Shown here one piece after another: positions 18,753 to 28,204 of a DNA stretch of 64,000 nt. This stretch comes from Natronosporangium hydrolyticum (GTDB taxonomy: Bacteria > Actinomycetota > Actinomycetes > Mycobacteriales > Micromonosporaceae): assembly GCF_016925615.1 (NCBI RefSeq), contig NZ_CP070499.1, positions 4,154,001 to 4,218,000 of the forward strand, written 5' to 3'. The notes under the pieces were generated by a model. That model saw only the letters and a program-made list of their open reading frames with translations. It did not search any database and had not been told where the DNA came from. A program made the translations under genes and the position numbers. How positions within the stretch are numbered: position 1 is the stretch's first letter; every line of letters starts with the position of its first letter.

Positions 18753-20108
18753 ATGGTGACGGAGCTGCGTACGCTGACCTATGAGGGCGACCTCGGCTCA
18801 CTACGCGCCTGGCTGGCCGAGAACGGCACGCTCGACATCACCGACGCGCTGGTGCGGCTGGAGCCCGAGGAGCGGGCGGTCTCGTTCCGGCTGCTCGACA
18901 AGGATCGGGCACTGGCGGTCTTCGAGGCGATGGATCCGCTGCACCAGCAGCAGCTGCTGGAGGCGCTGCGCGACGAACGCGTCCGGGAGCTCTTCCGCGG
19001 CCTTGAGGCCGACGACCAGGCCCGGCTGCTCGACGAGGTGCCGGCCACGGTGGCGGCCCGGCTGCAGGCCGGGTTGACGCCGCAGCAGCGGGCGGCCACC
19101 GCTGCCCTGCTCGGCTACCCGTCCGAATCGGCCGGCCGGATCATGACCCCGGACTTCACCAACGTGCGCGCCAGCATGACCGCCGCCGACGCGTTGACGA
19201 AGCTGCGGCGGGCCGGCCGCCGGCCCACCCGGGCCCAGGCGCTGGTGCTGCCGGTCACCGACGACGAGCGCCGGCTCACCGGGGTGGTCGACCTCACCGA
19301 CCTGGTCACCGCTGCCCCGGACACCCGGCTGCGGGAGCTGGTGGCGCCGGAGACCCTGTCGGTACGGGTCGACGACGAGCAGGAGCGGGCGGCCCGGCTG
19401 CTGCAGGAGGCGGACCTCTCCGCGCTACCGGTGGTCGACAAGGAAGACCGGCTCGTCGGGATGATCACTTTCGACGATGCGATGGAGATCCTCGAGGAAG
19501 AGGACACCAAGGACTTCTCCCGCGCCGGCGGCGCCGAGCCGCTCGACCAGCCGTACCTGTCGGCCAGTGTGTTCCAGCTCGCGCGGAAGCGGGCTCCGTG
19601 GCTGATGATGCTGGCGGTGGCGTTCACGCTCACGGTGGTGGTGCTCGCCTCCTTCGAGAGCGCGCTGGAGGCGGTGCCGGCGCTGGCGTTCTTCATCCCG
19701 ATGCTGATCGGCACCGGCGGCAACTCCGGCGCCCAGGCGGCCACCCTTGTGGTCCGGGCGCTCGCGGTCGGTGAGGTCCGATTTGGAGACCTGGCCCGGA
19801 TTATCCTGCGGGAGATGCGGGTCGGGCTGATGCTCGGCGCCCTGCTGGCGACGATCGCCTTCCCGCTCGTCTCCATCTTCTACTCGATCTCCATTGGGGC
19901 GGTCATCTCGCTGACCTTGGTGGGGATCTGCACCTGGGCCAGTTTCGCCGGCGGCATGCTGCCGCTGATCGCCCGCCGGCTCGGCATCGATCCGGCGGTC
20001 TTCTCCTCCCCGTTCATCACCACGCTGGTGGACGCCACCGGCCTGCTGATCTACTTCTCCATCGCCTATGTGGTGATGGGCGACCAGCTCAGCGGCGTAC
20101 TCGGCTGA
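18753..20108 (+). CDS. mgtE: magnesium transporter MgtE
   Basis: 451 residues from the ATG at 18753 (GAGGGGGAAC upstream). MgtE is a dimeric Mg2+ channel gated by cytoplasmic Mg2+. Domains in order: MgtE N superhelix (about 1-130, with LEPEERAVSFRLLDKDRA), two CBS domains (about 135-260, with VLPVTDDERRLTGVVDLTDL and LPVVDKEDRLVGMITFDDA), then five transmembrane helices (about 285-451) with the pore motif PMLIGTGGNSGAQAAT. A long leader precedes it and a strong hairpin follows the stop. Confidence 0.96.
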   Translation: MVTELRTLTYEGDLGSLRAWLAENGTLDITDALVRLEPEERAVSFRLLDKDRALAVFEAMDPLHQQQLLEALRDERVRELFRGLEADDQARLLDEVPATVAARLQAGLTPQQRAATAALLGYPSESAGRIMTPDFTNVRASMTAADALTKLRRAGRRPTRAQALVLPVTDDERRLTGVVDLTDLVTAAPDTRLRELVAPETLSVRVDDEQERAARLLQEADLSALPVVDKEDRLVGMITFDDAMEILEEEDTKDFSRAGGAEPLDQPYLSASVFQLARKRAPWLMMLAVAFTLTVVVLASFESALEAVPALAFFIPMLIGTGGNSGAQAATLVVRALAVGEVRFGDLARIILREMRVGLMLGALLATIAFPLVSIFYSISIGAVISLTLVGICTWASFAGGMLPLIARRLGIDPAVFSSPFITTLVDATGLLIYFSIAYVVMGDQLSGVLG

Positions 20109-20129
20109 GCTGACTGCGGGCCTTCCGCT

Positions 20130-20166
20130 CCCGGCTGGTCGCGGCGACCTACCGCGACCAGCCGGG
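20130..20166 (+). terminator. mgtE terminator hairpin
   Basis: A perfect 15-bp stem (20130-20144 with 20152-20166) with a 7-nt loop, 22 bp after the mgtE stop. There is no U-run. It is followed by five degenerate copies of CYGGGCCGC up to 20219, between convergent genes. Confidence 0.7.
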
Positions 20167-20220
20167 CCGCGACCAACTGGGCCGCGGCCAGCCGGGCCGC
20201 GCTGGGCCGCACTGGGCCGC

Positions 20221-20502
20221 TCAGCGGCGCAGGCGGCGGCGAGCAGACGGGCGAAGCCAGGTAAAGACGGCGTACGCGCTCCAGGCCACCGCCACCGCCA
20301 ACGCCAACAGCCGCAGCCCCAGCAGGCTCAGGCCTACGATCACCGCCATCACCACCAGCCAGGACTGGAGCGGGTTGAGCCGCCGAGTCAGCCAGTGCCA
20401 CGGCCGGCGGACCGCCGCCGGCATACCCTCCCGGCGAGCCGGGTCGGCGCCAGAGCGCTCCGGTCGGGCTCGCCGGTCTTGCGGATCCTGCGCTGGCCGC
20501 AC
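20221..20502 (-). CDS. small membrane protein, unknown function
   Basis: 93 residues from a GTG at 20502 with GGAGGGA 8 bp upstream. The N-terminal half is charged and proline/arginine rich; two adjacent hydrophobic segments (SWLVVMAVIVGLSLLGL, LLALAVAVAWSAYAVF) form a helical hairpin; the C-terminus is Arg-rich (RPSARRRLRR). It starts 54 bp after the PLP-enzyme gene on the same strand and is probably cotranscribed. No family recognised. Confidence 0.6.
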   Translation of the reverse strand: MRPAQDPQDRRARPERSGADPARREGMPAAVRRPWHWLTRRLNPLQSWLVVMAVIVGLSLLGLRLLALAVAVAWSAYAVFTWLRPSARRRLRR

Positions 20503-20556
20503 CGGGATCTCCCTCCTGCTGGCCTCCCGAACCAGGCTACTGGCCTCGGAACCAGG

Positions 20557-21780
20557 CTACCCCGCCTCGGTGGACCAACCTGACTGCTCCGAACCGGTCA
20601 GATCCTCGAAGTTGTCCGTCTCGCCGGCCTCGGCGGTGGCGTCGTGGGAACCGTTGGCCGGCTGATCGGGCGGAGCGCCATCCAGCGCCTGCGACAGATC
20701 ATCAAGGACGTCGTCGGTGTCTTCGATGCCACACGAGAGCCGCACAAACCCGGCGGGGACTTCGTCGCCCCACTGCGCCCGCCGGTCGGCGGTGGTGTGC
20801 AGACCGCCAAACGAGGTCGCGGCGCCGACCAGCCGGCAGCCCCGCAGCATCGCCGTCACCCGGTCAGCCGACCCCAGGTCGAACGACACCACCCCCGGCA
20901 TCCGCCGCATCTGCCCCAGCGCCACCGTATGGGCCGGGTCGCCCGGCAAACCTGGCCACCGAACCCCGGCGACGTCGGTGCGGGAGGCCAGCATCGCCGC
21001 CACCGCCGCCGCGTTCGCGCTCTGCCGCGCCAACCGAAGGTCCAGCGTCGCCAGTGACCGGTGGGCCAGCCAGGCATCGAACGGGCTGGGTACCGCCCCG
21101 GTCCAGTCCCGCCACTGCCGCAACGTCGCCAGCAACTGCTCGTCCCGGGTCGCCACATAGCCCAGCAGCAGATCGGAGTGGCCAGTCAGCGCCTTGGTAC
21201 CAGAAGCCACCACCACCCGCGCTCCCAGCTCCAGCGGCCGCTGGCCCAATGGGGTGGCCGTGGTGTTGTCGACCGCCAGCAGCGTACCGGTCGCCTCGGC
21301 GGCGGTCGCCAGCTCGGCGATGTCGCAGACATCCAGACCCGGGTTGGCGGGGGTCTCCAGCAACGCCAGCCGGGTGCCGAGCAGCGGCGGATACGGCCCG
21401 GCGGTCGCGGCGAGGAGCACCGCCACCCCACGCGAGCGCAGCGTCTCCCGGGCGAACGCCCGGACGGTGTAATACCCGTCGGCCGGCAACACCACGGTGT
21501 CGCCTGGGCGTAACACACTGAGCAGCAGCGCGGTGATCGCCGCCTGGCCGGAGGCGAAGGTCAGGCACTCGCCGCCCTCCAACTCCCCGATCGCGGCTTC
21601 CAGCCGGCGCCGGGTGGGATTGTCGGGACGACCGTAACCATCCCGTCCGGGGATCGGCCCGGTCGCTGGATCGAGATGGTACGGAGCGGCGAAGACCGGT
21701 CCGGGCAGGAACGGTTCGCCCGGCGCCGGCGCCGGCAATCCAGCCTGGACACAGCGGGTACCGTCACGCAGTTCGCTCAC
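20557..21780 (-). CDS. PLP-dependent Cys/Met metabolism enzyme (cystathionine gamma-lyase-like)
   Basis: 407 residues from a GTG at 21780. Fold type I PLP enzyme of the MetB/MetC family: YGRPDNPTRRRLEAAIGELE, FASGQAAITALLL, the PLP-phosphate region DGYYTVRAF, VDNTTATP, and the Schiff-base lysine in SGTKALTGHSDLLLGY; the C-terminal SFGGLHTTADRRAQW and VRLSCGIED are also typical. Lyase versus synthase cannot be settled from the sequence. The acidic 40-residue C-terminal tail is unusual. It starts 13 bp after gpsA in a plsC-gpsA-lyase run. Confidence 0.9.
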   Translation of the reverse strand: MSELRDGTRCVQAGLPAPAPGEPFLPGPVFAAPYHLDPATGPIPGRDGYGRPDNPTRRRLEAAIGELEGGECLTFASGQAAITALLLSVLRPGDTVVLPADGYYTVRAFARETLRSRGVAVLLAATAGPYPPLLGTRLALLETPANPGLDVCDIAELATAAEATGTLLAVDNTTATPLGQRPLELGARVVVASGTKALTGHSDLLLGYVATRDEQLLATLRQWRDWTGAVPSPFDAWLAHRSLATLDLRLARQSANAAAVAAMLASRTDVAGVRWPGLPGDPAHTVALGQMRRMPGVVSFDLGSADRVTAMLRGCRLVGAATSFGGLHTTADRRAQWGDEVPAGFVRLSCGIEDTDDVLDDLSQALDGAPPDQPANGSHDATAEAGETDNFEDLTGSEQSGWSTEAG

Positions 21781-21793
21781 GCCGCCACCTCAC

Positions 21794-22786
21794 CTACTCC
21801 GGCTTGATGGAACGGGACATCAGGGTTGTGAGCGCCGCCCGCGGATCCACCCCTTCGTGGCAGACCCGTTCGACCTGTTCGGTGATCGGCATCTCCACGT
21901 CGTGGCTGCGCGCCAGATCCCGGATCGCGAGGCAACTCTTCACCCCTTCGGCGGTCTGTCTCGTCGCCGCCTGGGCCTGCGCCAGGCTGCCGCCGAGGCC
22001 CAGCTGTTCGCCGAAGGTCCGGTTCCGCGACAGCGGCGAGGTGCAGGTGGCGACCAGGTCGCCGAGGCCGGCGAGCCCGGCGAAGGTCATCGGGTCGGCC
22101 CCGAGGCGTACGCCGAGCCGGGCAGTCTCCGCGAGCCCCCGGGTGATCAAGGTGGCTTTGGTGTTGTCCCCCAACCCCATGGCAGTGGCGATCCCGTAAG
22201 CCAGGGCGATCACGTTCTTCACCGCACCACCGAGCTCACAGCCGACCACATCGTCGTTGGTGTAGGGCCGGAAGTAAGCGGTCGACGATGCCTGCTGCAC
22301 CGCGGCCGTACGGGCCGGTTCGGTGCCCGCCACCACCGTGGCGGTGGGTTGCTCGGCCGCGATCTCCGGCGCCAGGTTCGGCCCGGAGACCACCACCACC
22401 TGGTGGGGGGAGACTTTGGCTGCTTCGACGATGACCTCACTCATCCGGCGAGTGGTGCCGAGCTCGATCCCTTTGGCGAGGCTGACCAGCGTCGCGTCGG
22501 GCTCCAGCCACTGCCGCCACCCCGCCAGGTTGCCCCGCAACGTCTGCGACGGCACCGCCAGCACCACCAGCCCGGCGCCGCGGATCGCCGCCTCCGGGTC
22601 GGCGGTCGCGGTCACCCGCTCCGGCAGCCGGACCTCCCGGTGGTAGTCGGGGTTGCGCCGCCCGCTACGGATCGCCTCGGCCATCTCCGGGCGGCGGGCC
22701 CAGATCGTGACATCGTTACCGGCGTCGCCCAACACCTTGGCGTACGCGGTGCCCCAGGAGCCCGCGCCCAGCACAACCGCTTTCAT
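21794..22786 (-). CDS. gpsA: glycerol-3-phosphate dehydrogenase (NAD(P)+)
   Basis: 330 residues from the ATG at 22786. Reduces dihydroxyacetone phosphate to sn-glycerol 3-phosphate for phospholipids. Rossmann motif [12 protein letters not shown] at the N-terminus, the RNPDYH substrate loop, [21 protein letters not shown], catalytic-lysine segment [14 protein letters not shown] and the [14 protein letters not shown] signature. The start overlaps the plsC stop (ATGA), which fits a phospholipid synthesis pair. Confidence 0.97.
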   Translation of the reverse strand: MKAVVLGAGSWGTAYAKVLGDAGNDVTIWARRPEMAEAIRSGRRNPDYHREVRLPERVTATADPEAAIRGAGLVVLAVPSQTLRGNLAGWRQWLEPDATLVSLAKGIELGTTRRMSEVIVEAAKVSPHQVVVVSGPNLAPEIAAEQPTATVVAGTEPARTAAVQQASSTAYFRPYTNDDVVGCELGGAVKNVIALAYGIATAMGLGDNTKATLITRGLAETARLGVRLGADPMTFAGLAGLGDLVATCTSPLSRNRTFGEQLGLGGSLAQAQAATRQTAEGVKSCLAIRDLARSHDVEMPITEQVERVCHEGVDPRAALTTLMSRSIKPE

Positions 22787-23517
22787 CGTGGCTCGTCCTT
22801 CCCGGCCTCGGAGACCCCATCCGGGCTCCACAACGGCGGCGGCGACTCCCCGCGAAGGTCCGCCAGCAAGTCCCGAACCCGGGTCATCACCAGGTCGGTA
22901 ATCTCGTGCATGGCGGCGGCGCTAAGCGGCTCGCCGTCGTCGCGGTACCCGGAGAGGTCCACCGGTGGGCCGGCGATCACCGACACCGGGGTACGGGGGC
23001 GCGGCCGAAACTTTCGGGTGCGCGGATCGAAGATGCGCTGCGGGCCCCACATCGCCACCGGCACCACCGGCGCGCCGGTCTCCCACCACAGCCGGGCGAC
23101 GCCGGTCCGGCCCCGCATCGGCCACAGCTCGGGCTCGCGGGTGGTGGTGCCCTCCGGATAAATGATCACAGCGTCGCCGGCGTCGACCGCGGCGATCGCG
23201 GCGTCCAGGGCTTTCGCGGCGTCGACCGTGCCCCGCTTCACCGGGATCTGCCGCAGCCGCCGCAGGGCCCGGCCCATCAGTGGCACCGCGAACAGGCTCT
23301 CCTTGCCGAGGAACTGCGGCCAGCGGCCGGCATCGTGGACGAAGTGGGCCATCACCAGCGGGTCGGCATGGGAGAGGTGGTTGCCGACGAGGATCACCCC
23401 GCCGTCCGCCGGCACCCGGTCGAGGCCCTGCCAGTCGCTGCGGGTCAGCGCCAGCATCGACGGCTTGACGATGGCCACCGTCAACCGTCGCCAAAACCCG
23501 AGCCTGCGTCGTCCCAC
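22783..23517 (-). CDS. plsC: 1-acyl-sn-glycerol-3-phosphate acyltransferase
   Basis: 244 residues from a GTG at 23517 with GGGAGGG upstream. PlsC-family acyltransferase: catalytic NHLSHADPL (H47X4D52), the G3P-binding [28 protein letters not shown] (EGTT motif) and [13 protein letters not shown]. It acylates lysophosphatidate at the inner membrane face. Translationally coupled to gpsA, which supplies glycerol 3-phosphate; divergent from cofC. Confidence 0.93.
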   Translation of the reverse strand: MGRRRLGFWRRLTVAIVKPSMLALTRSDWQGLDRVPADGGVILVGNHLSHADPLVMAHFVHDAGRWPQFLGKESLFAVPLMGRALRRLRQIPVKRGTVDAAKALDAAIAAVDAGDAVIIYPEGTTTREPELWPMRGRTGVARLWWETGAPVVPVAMWGPQRIFDPRTRKFRPRPRTPVSVIAGPPVDLSGYRDDGEPLSAAAMHEITDLVMTRVRDLLADLRGESPPPLWSPDGVSEAGKDEPR

Positions 23518-23645
23518 CCGGTCACCCTCCCACGTCGTCTGGCCCCGGCACGAGGCGCGACCTATCATGCCCCGCCGCCGTTTCCGGCGCCACCGCGAGC
23601 CCGGCGGCTGGGGTGCTGTCTGGCAGGCCGGCCAGCGGTGCCACG

Positions 23646-24350
23646 ATGGGCCGCATGCAAGGGCCTGGCTGGGCGGCGGTGATCCCGGTGAAGCGGCTCG
23701 CCCAGGCCAAGAGCCGGCTGCGGGGCGCCACCGGCCCCGTACCGCATGAGCACCTGGTGTTGGCGCTGGCCCAAGACACCGTCCGGGCGGCACGCGCCTG
23801 CCCGCTGGTCGCCGAGGTGCTGGTGGTGACCGACGATCCGGTGGCCGCCGGCGCGCTCACCGAGCTCGGCGCGCGGGTGGTGCCCGACCTGCCGGACGCC
23901 GGGTTGAATCCGGCCATCTCCTACGCCGCCAGCCAGGTCTCCCGCGACCGGCCGGTGGCCGCGCTCACCGCCGACCTGCCCGCGCTGCGGCCGACCGAGC
24001 TGGCCGCGGCGCTACGGGCTACCGGTGAGCTGGCCGGCGGGCGCGGCTTCGTCCCCGACGCGGCCGGGACCGGCACTACGTTGCTCGCTTGGTCGCCCGA
24101 CCGGCGCGCCGGGCTTGAGCCCGCTGCTGGACTCGACCCGCGGTTCGGTCCGGGCTCCGCGGCCCGGCACACCGCCTCGGGCGCCCACCGGCTGACCGGC
24201 GGCTGGCCGAGCCTGCGCCGTGACGTGGACACCGCCCACGACCTGGCCGAAGCCGCCCGACTGGGGTTGGGTCCGGCCACCCGCGGTTGCTGGCCCCCGC
24301 CCCCACCCCAGACCGGGGTGCCCGGCGCCGGCAGCGCCTGCGGGCCTTGA
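23646..24350 (+). CDS. cofC: phosphoenolpyruvate/2-phospholactate guanylyltransferase (F420 synthesis)
   Basis: 234 residues from the ATG at 23646; ATG 23655 is an equally good start. CofC/FbiD activates PEP or 2-phospholactate with GTP for coenzyme F420. Nucleotidyltransferase motifs: WAAVIPVKRLAQAKSRL at the N-terminus, VLVVTDDP, GLNPAI, ALTADLPALRP, and FVPDAAGTGTTLL with RRDVDTAHDLAEA near the end. The last 28 residues are Pro/Gly-rich, and the stop lies inside a dispersed repeat that begins at 24345, so the native end may have been changed by repeat insertion. Confidence 0.92.
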   Translation: MGRMQGPGWAAVIPVKRLAQAKSRLRGATGPVPHEHLVLALAQDTVRAARACPLVAEVLVVTDDPVAAGALTELGARVVPDLPDAGLNPAISYAASQVSRDRPVAALTADLPALRPTELAAALRATGELAGGRGFVPDAAGTGTTLLAWSPDRRAGLEPAAGLDPRFGPGSAARHTASGAHRLTGGWPSLRRDVDTAHDLAEAARLGLGPATRGCWPPPPPQTGVPGAGSACGP

Positions 24351-24453
24351 TCATCTACATCGCCCGAGCACAGTGGTGCAGGAGGAGCGTTTGCTCTGTT
24401 TACGCATACGCCAGCGGTCGGCTCACTCAACTTGGTGGGTCGAGTGGCGCCTA
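24345..24453 (+). repeat. dispersed repeat, copy 1 (partial)
   Basis: It matches 63521-63681 in two blocks: CTTGATCATC through GAGCGTTTGCT and TTACGCATACGCCA, then CTCAACTTGGTGGGTCGAGT. Relative to the 63-kb copy it lacks the middle spacer and the right half. It supplies the cofC stop codon and lies between cofC and a kinase-like gene. Confidence 0.85.
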
Positions 24454-24500
24454 CACCAACACCGGTTGCGAGAGAGCTTCAAGATCAACGGTCCGGTGCT

Positions 24501-25583
24501 ATGGTGCCGTTCGTGTCCGGAGCAGCGGCTGGCGGCGAGGCCGAGCCGATCAGCCCGACCCAGCGCCGGTTGACGTCGGCCGATCTCCACCGGTTGGCTG
24601 TGGCTTCGTTCGGCGCCGGCACCCGGGTACGCGAGTGCCAGCCGCTACCCGGGGGCGGCTTCGCCGCAGTCTGGTCGGTAACCCTCGACGACGGCCGGGC
24701 GGGCCCCGGCCGGGAGATGGTGTTGAAGACCGCGCCACCGGCGACGGTGCCGCTGCTCAGCTATGAGCGAGGCCTGCTGGCGGCGGAGGCGCGCTACTAC
24801 CGTACGGCGGCCCAGGCGGCGACAGTGCCACTGCCCCTGGTGCACCACCACGGGGCCGACCCGGCGGTGCTCGACGGAGAGTGGCTCTTCACCGAGCGGC
24901 TGCCGGGACGCCCGCTACCCGACTGGACAGCGGCACCGGAAGCGGGGGCGGCGCCGGTCGACGACCACCCGGTCCGCCACGCGCTCGGCGAGGCAGTCGC
25001 CAGCCTGCATCGGGTCACCGGGCCGACCTTCGGCTATGACGGCGGCCGGGTCGCCGCGCCGACCTGGCGGGGAGCCTTCACCGCCATCATCGACGAGCTG
25101 CTCGACGACGCCGGGGCCTGGCGGGTGACGCTACCCGCCACCGCGCCCGAGATCCGGGCGCTGGTACGGCGCCACGCGGCGCTGCTCGACCTGGTGGCTC
25201 GGCCGGCGTTGCTGCACTACGACCTGTGGGACGGCAATGTCCTGGCCAGTCCGGGCGACGACGGCCAGCTGCGACTACGCGGCCTGGTCGACGGCGAACG
25301 CTACCTCTACGGCGACCCGCTAGTGGACTTCGTCTCGGTCGCGCTGTTCCGCCGGATCGAGGACGAGCCGGACCACCCCTTCGTCCAGGGGTACGCGGCG
25401 GTGCATGGGCCGGTCAGCTTCGATCGGTCAGTCCGGCGGCGGCTGATGCTGTATCGGCTGCACCTGTATCTGCTGATGGTCGCAGAGATGCCCAGCCGAG
25501 GCATGGTCGGCGACCGGTGGCGGCGGCGGCGCGAATTCCTCATTGAGCAGCTGCGGCAGCAGCTCGCCGGGCTGACGGCGTAG
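24501..25583 (+). CDS. aminoglycoside/choline kinase-like phosphotransferase
   Basis: 360 residues from the ATG at 24501; the start is uncertain because no strong ribosome site is visible and a GTG follows. APH-type kinase fold: GGGFAAVWSV nucleotide loop, ATP lysine in EMVLKTAP, a LFTERLPGRPLPDW hinge, catalytic loop LLHYDLWDGNVL and the metal-binding LVDGERYLYGDPLVDF. The substrate is unknown; resistance should not be assumed, because most such proteins phosphorylate small metabolites. Confidence 0.82.
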   Translation: MVPFVSGAAAGGEAEPISPTQRRLTSADLHRLAVASFGAGTRVRECQPLPGGGFAAVWSVTLDDGRAGPGREMVLKTAPPATVPLLSYERGLLAAEARYYRTAAQAATVPLPLVHHHGADPAVLDGEWLFTERLPGRPLPDWTAAPEAGAAPVDDHPVRHALGEAVASLHRVTGPTFGYDGGRVAAPTWRGAFTAIIDELLDDAGAWRVTLPATAPEIRALVRRHAALLDLVARPALLHYDLWDGNVLASPGDDGQLRLRGLVDGERYLYGDPLVDFVSVALFRRIEDEPDHPFVQGYAAVHGPVSFDRSVRRRLMLYRLHLYLLMVAEMPSRGMVGDRWRRRREFLIEQLRQQLAGLTA

Positions 25584-25618
25584 CGCGGCGCCCCCGGTCA
25601 CGGTGTTACCGTGCCGGT

Positions 25619-25870
25619 GTGCAGGGGACAGTGGCTGACTTCGACCCAACGACCCGGAGCGGGTCGCTGCTGCTCGATGACGGCCGCCGGCTTGAGTTCG
25701 GGGCGAGCGCCTTCGACGCCTCCGGGCTGCGGTTGCTCCGGCTGGGGCAGCGGGTGCAGATCGAACTCGCCGGAGCCGACCCGGGTCAGGCCGGAGCCGA
25801 TCCGGACCAGCCCGAATCCACGCCGGGCGAAGTGATCCGCGTCACACTGCCCACGATGAGCGGCTCGTGA
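25619..25870 (+). CDS. cold-shock-like small protein
   Basis: 83 residues from a GTG at 25619. QGTVADFDPTTRSGSLLLDD, FGASAFDASGLRLLRLGQRV and a VIRVTLP end give an OB/cold-shock-domain-like pattern, but the usual RNP aromatic residues are sparse. It has an internal acidic Ala/Gln-rich insert. Possibly a nucleic-acid binding protein; found here between the kinase-like gene and ppk. Confidence 0.65.
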   Translation: MQGTVADFDPTTRSGSLLLDDGRRLEFGASAFDASGLRLLRLGQRVQIELAGADPGQAGADPDQPESTPGEVIRVTLPTMSGS

Positions 25871-25941
25871 ACCTCGCCGTTGCCGACAGTTTGCCCGTTA
25901 GTAGTGGCGAGTGTGCCTAGGGTACGCGCCAGAATGGGGAC

Positions 25942-28194
25942 ATGAGCGCCACCCCGCCCAGCGCCGCCCGACCGCCCGCAACCGGTATCCCCGGCACCGT
26001 TAGCGACGCCGACCCCGACCCGGGCTCCGCCCCGGTCGAGCCCGAGACTGGCCAGCCCGACGCCGATCTCGCCGCGGAGACCCCGCTGCCCGACGACCGT
26101 TTCCTCAACCGCGAACTCTCCTGGCTAGATTTCAACGCCCGGGTGCTGGCGCTCGCCGAGGATCCCCGCACGCCGCTGCTGGAACGGATCAAGTTTCTCG
26201 CCATCTTCGCCAGCAACCTCGATGAGTTCTACATGGTGCGGCTGGCCGGGCTCAAGCGGCGCGCCCAGGCCGGGTTGCCGGTTCGCGGCCCGGACCGACT
26301 GCCCGCCCGCGAACAGCTGGAGGTGGTGGCTGAGCGCAGCGCAGACCTGGTCGCCCAGCACGCCCGCTGTTTTCGGGATGAGGTGCAGAAGCTGCTCGGC
26401 GAGGAGAACATTCACATCGTCTCCTGGTCCGAGCTCGCCCCGGGCGAACAGGAGCAGCTGCGTAGCTACTTCCGGGAGCACGTGTTTCCGGTCCTGACTC
26501 CGCTGGCGGTGGATCCCGCGCACCCGTTCCCGTACATCTCCGGGCTGTCGCTCAACCTCGCCGTGACGGTCCGCGACTCCGCCGAGAGCCCGGAGCGCTT
26601 CGCCCGGGTGAAGGTGCCCAACAACGTACCCCGGTTCGTGGTCATCGACGCGGACCGACGTTCCCAGCAGGCTCGGCCGACCACGACGCCGACCCGGTTC
26701 CTGCCGGTGGAGGAGCTGATCGCGGTCCACCTCAACCAGCTCTTTCCGGGCATGCAGGTGGTGGAGCACCACCTGTTCCGGGTCACCCGCAACGCCGACT
26801 ACGAACTCGACGAGGACCGCGACGAGGATCTGTTGCAGGCGTTGGAGCGGGAACTGGCACAGCGGCGGTTCGGCCCACCGGTCCGGTTGGAGGTGGCCGC
26901 CTCCATCTCCGATCACGTGTTGGAGCTACTCGTCCGCGAACTAGACATGGACTCCCACGACGTTCTACGAATCCCCGGTCCGCTGGACCTCTCCGCGCTG
27001 TGGGAGATCTACGATCAGGTGGAGCGGCCGGAGTTGAAAGACCCGCCGTTCGTGCCGGCCACCCACGCCCGGCTGATCGAGGGCGAGACCCCGCGCAGCG
27101 TCTTCGCGACGCTGCGGGGCACCGATGTCCTGGTGCATCACCCGTACCACTCCTTCTCCACCAGCGTGCAGCGCTTCATCGAGCAGGCCGCCGCCGACCC
27201 GCACGTGTTGGCGATCAAGCAGACGCTTTACCGCACCAGCGGCGAGTCACCGATCGTGGACACGCTGATCGACGCCGCCGAAGCCGGCAAACAAGTGGTG
27301 GTGTTGGTGGAGGTGAAGGCGCGCTTCGACGAGCTGGCCAACATCGGTTGGGCGCGGGCGTTGGAGCGGGCCGGCTGCCATGTGGTCTACGGCCTGGTCG
27401 GGTTGAAGACCCACTGCAAGACCGCGCTGGTGGTACGCGAAGAGGCGGGCCAGATCCGGCGTTATTGCCACATCGGCACCGGTAACTACCATCCGCGGAC
27501 CGCCCGACTCTACGAGGATTTCGGCCTGTTGACCGCCGACCCAGAGGTCGGTGCGGACCTCACCGACCTGTTCAACACACTCACCGGCTACAGCCGGCAG
27601 ACCACGTACCGGCGACTGTTGGTGGCGCCGCACGGTATCCGCAGCGGGCTGGTGGAACGAATCGACGCGCAGGCGGCCAAGGCCCGCGCCGGTGAGCCGG
27701 CGCTGATCCAGTTCAAGGCCAACGCCCTCGTCGCCGACCAGCTGGTGGACGCGCTCTACCGGGCTGCGCAGGCGGGTGTGCAGGTGGATCTGGTCATCCG
27801 CGGCATGTGCACGCTGCGGCCGGGTGTGCCGGGGCTGTCGGAGTCCATCCGGGTTCGCTCGATCCTCGGTCGGTTCCTGGAACACTCCCGGATTTTCCGA
27901 TTCGGCGCCGATCCGCAGACCGCCGAATTCTGGATCGGCTCGGCCGATCTGATGGAACGTAACCTGGACCGCCGGGTCGAGGCGCTGGTACGAGTCACTG
28001 ACCAGGCCGCCCGCGACGAGCTCGCCCAGGTGTTGGACACCGCGATGAATGAGCGGTCCGAAGGGTTCGACCTCGGGCCGGACGGGGTATGGACCCACCG
28101 GATCCCGCCGGACCCGCAGCATCTCCAGGGAACGCTGCTCGCCCGCGCGGTCGGGACCGGGGCGCCAGCGACGGCGAGCGCCGGCGGCGCGTAG
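25942..28194 (+). CDS. ppk: polyphosphate kinase 1
   Basis: 750 residues; reversibly polymerises the ATP gamma-phosphate into polyphosphate. After a disordered acidic Pro/Ala-rich N-terminus of about 50 residues comes the PPK N domain ([20 protein letters not shown]), then [17 protein letters not shown] and the phospholipase-D-like core: [46 protein letters not shown], and HIGTGNYH with the autophosphorylated His near residue 510. A second conserved histidine lies in [11 protein letters not shown] near 648. It is followed 10 bp later by the CYTH-CHAD gene, a polyphosphate-linked family. Confidence 0.97.
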   Translation: MSATPPSAARPPATGIPGTVSDADPDPGSAPVEPETGQPDADLAAETPLPDDRFLNRELSWLDFNARVLALAEDPRTPLLERIKFLAIFASNLDEFYMVRLAGLKRRAQAGLPVRGPDRLPAREQLEVVAERSADLVAQHARCFRDEVQKLLGEENIHIVSWSELAPGEQEQLRSYFREHVFPVLTPLAVDPAHPFPYISGLSLNLAVTVRDSAESPERFARVKVPNNVPRFVVIDADRRSQQARPTTTPTRFLPVEELIAVHLNQLFPGMQVVEHHLFRVTRNADYELDEDRDEDLLQALERELAQRRFGPPVRLEVAASISDHVLELLVRELDMDSHDVLRIPGPLDLSALWEIYDQVERPELKDPPFVPATHARLIEGETPRSVFATLRGTDVLVHHPYHSFSTSVQRFIEQAAADPHVLAIKQTLYRTSGESPIVDTLIDAAEAGKQVVVLVEVKARFDELANIGWARALERAGCHVVYGLVGLKTHCKTALVVREEAGQIRRYCHIGTGNYHPRTARLYEDFGLLTADPEVGADLTDLFNTLTGYSRQTTYRRLLVAPHGIRSGLVERIDAQAAKARAGEPALIQFKANALVADQLVDALYRAAQAGVQVDLVIRGMCTLRPGVPGLSESIRVRSILGRFLEHSRIFRFGADPQTAEFWIGSADLMERNLDRRVEALVRVTDQAARDELAQVLDTAMNERSEGFDLGPDGVWTHRIPPDPQHLQGTLLARAVGTGAPATASAGGA

Positions 28195-28204
28195 GGAGCG
28201 GGGC

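Noticed and set aside
24501-25583. Antibiotic resistance kinase
   Set aside because: The APH fold alone does not show this; the substrate-binding region has no feature I can tie to an aminoglycoside.
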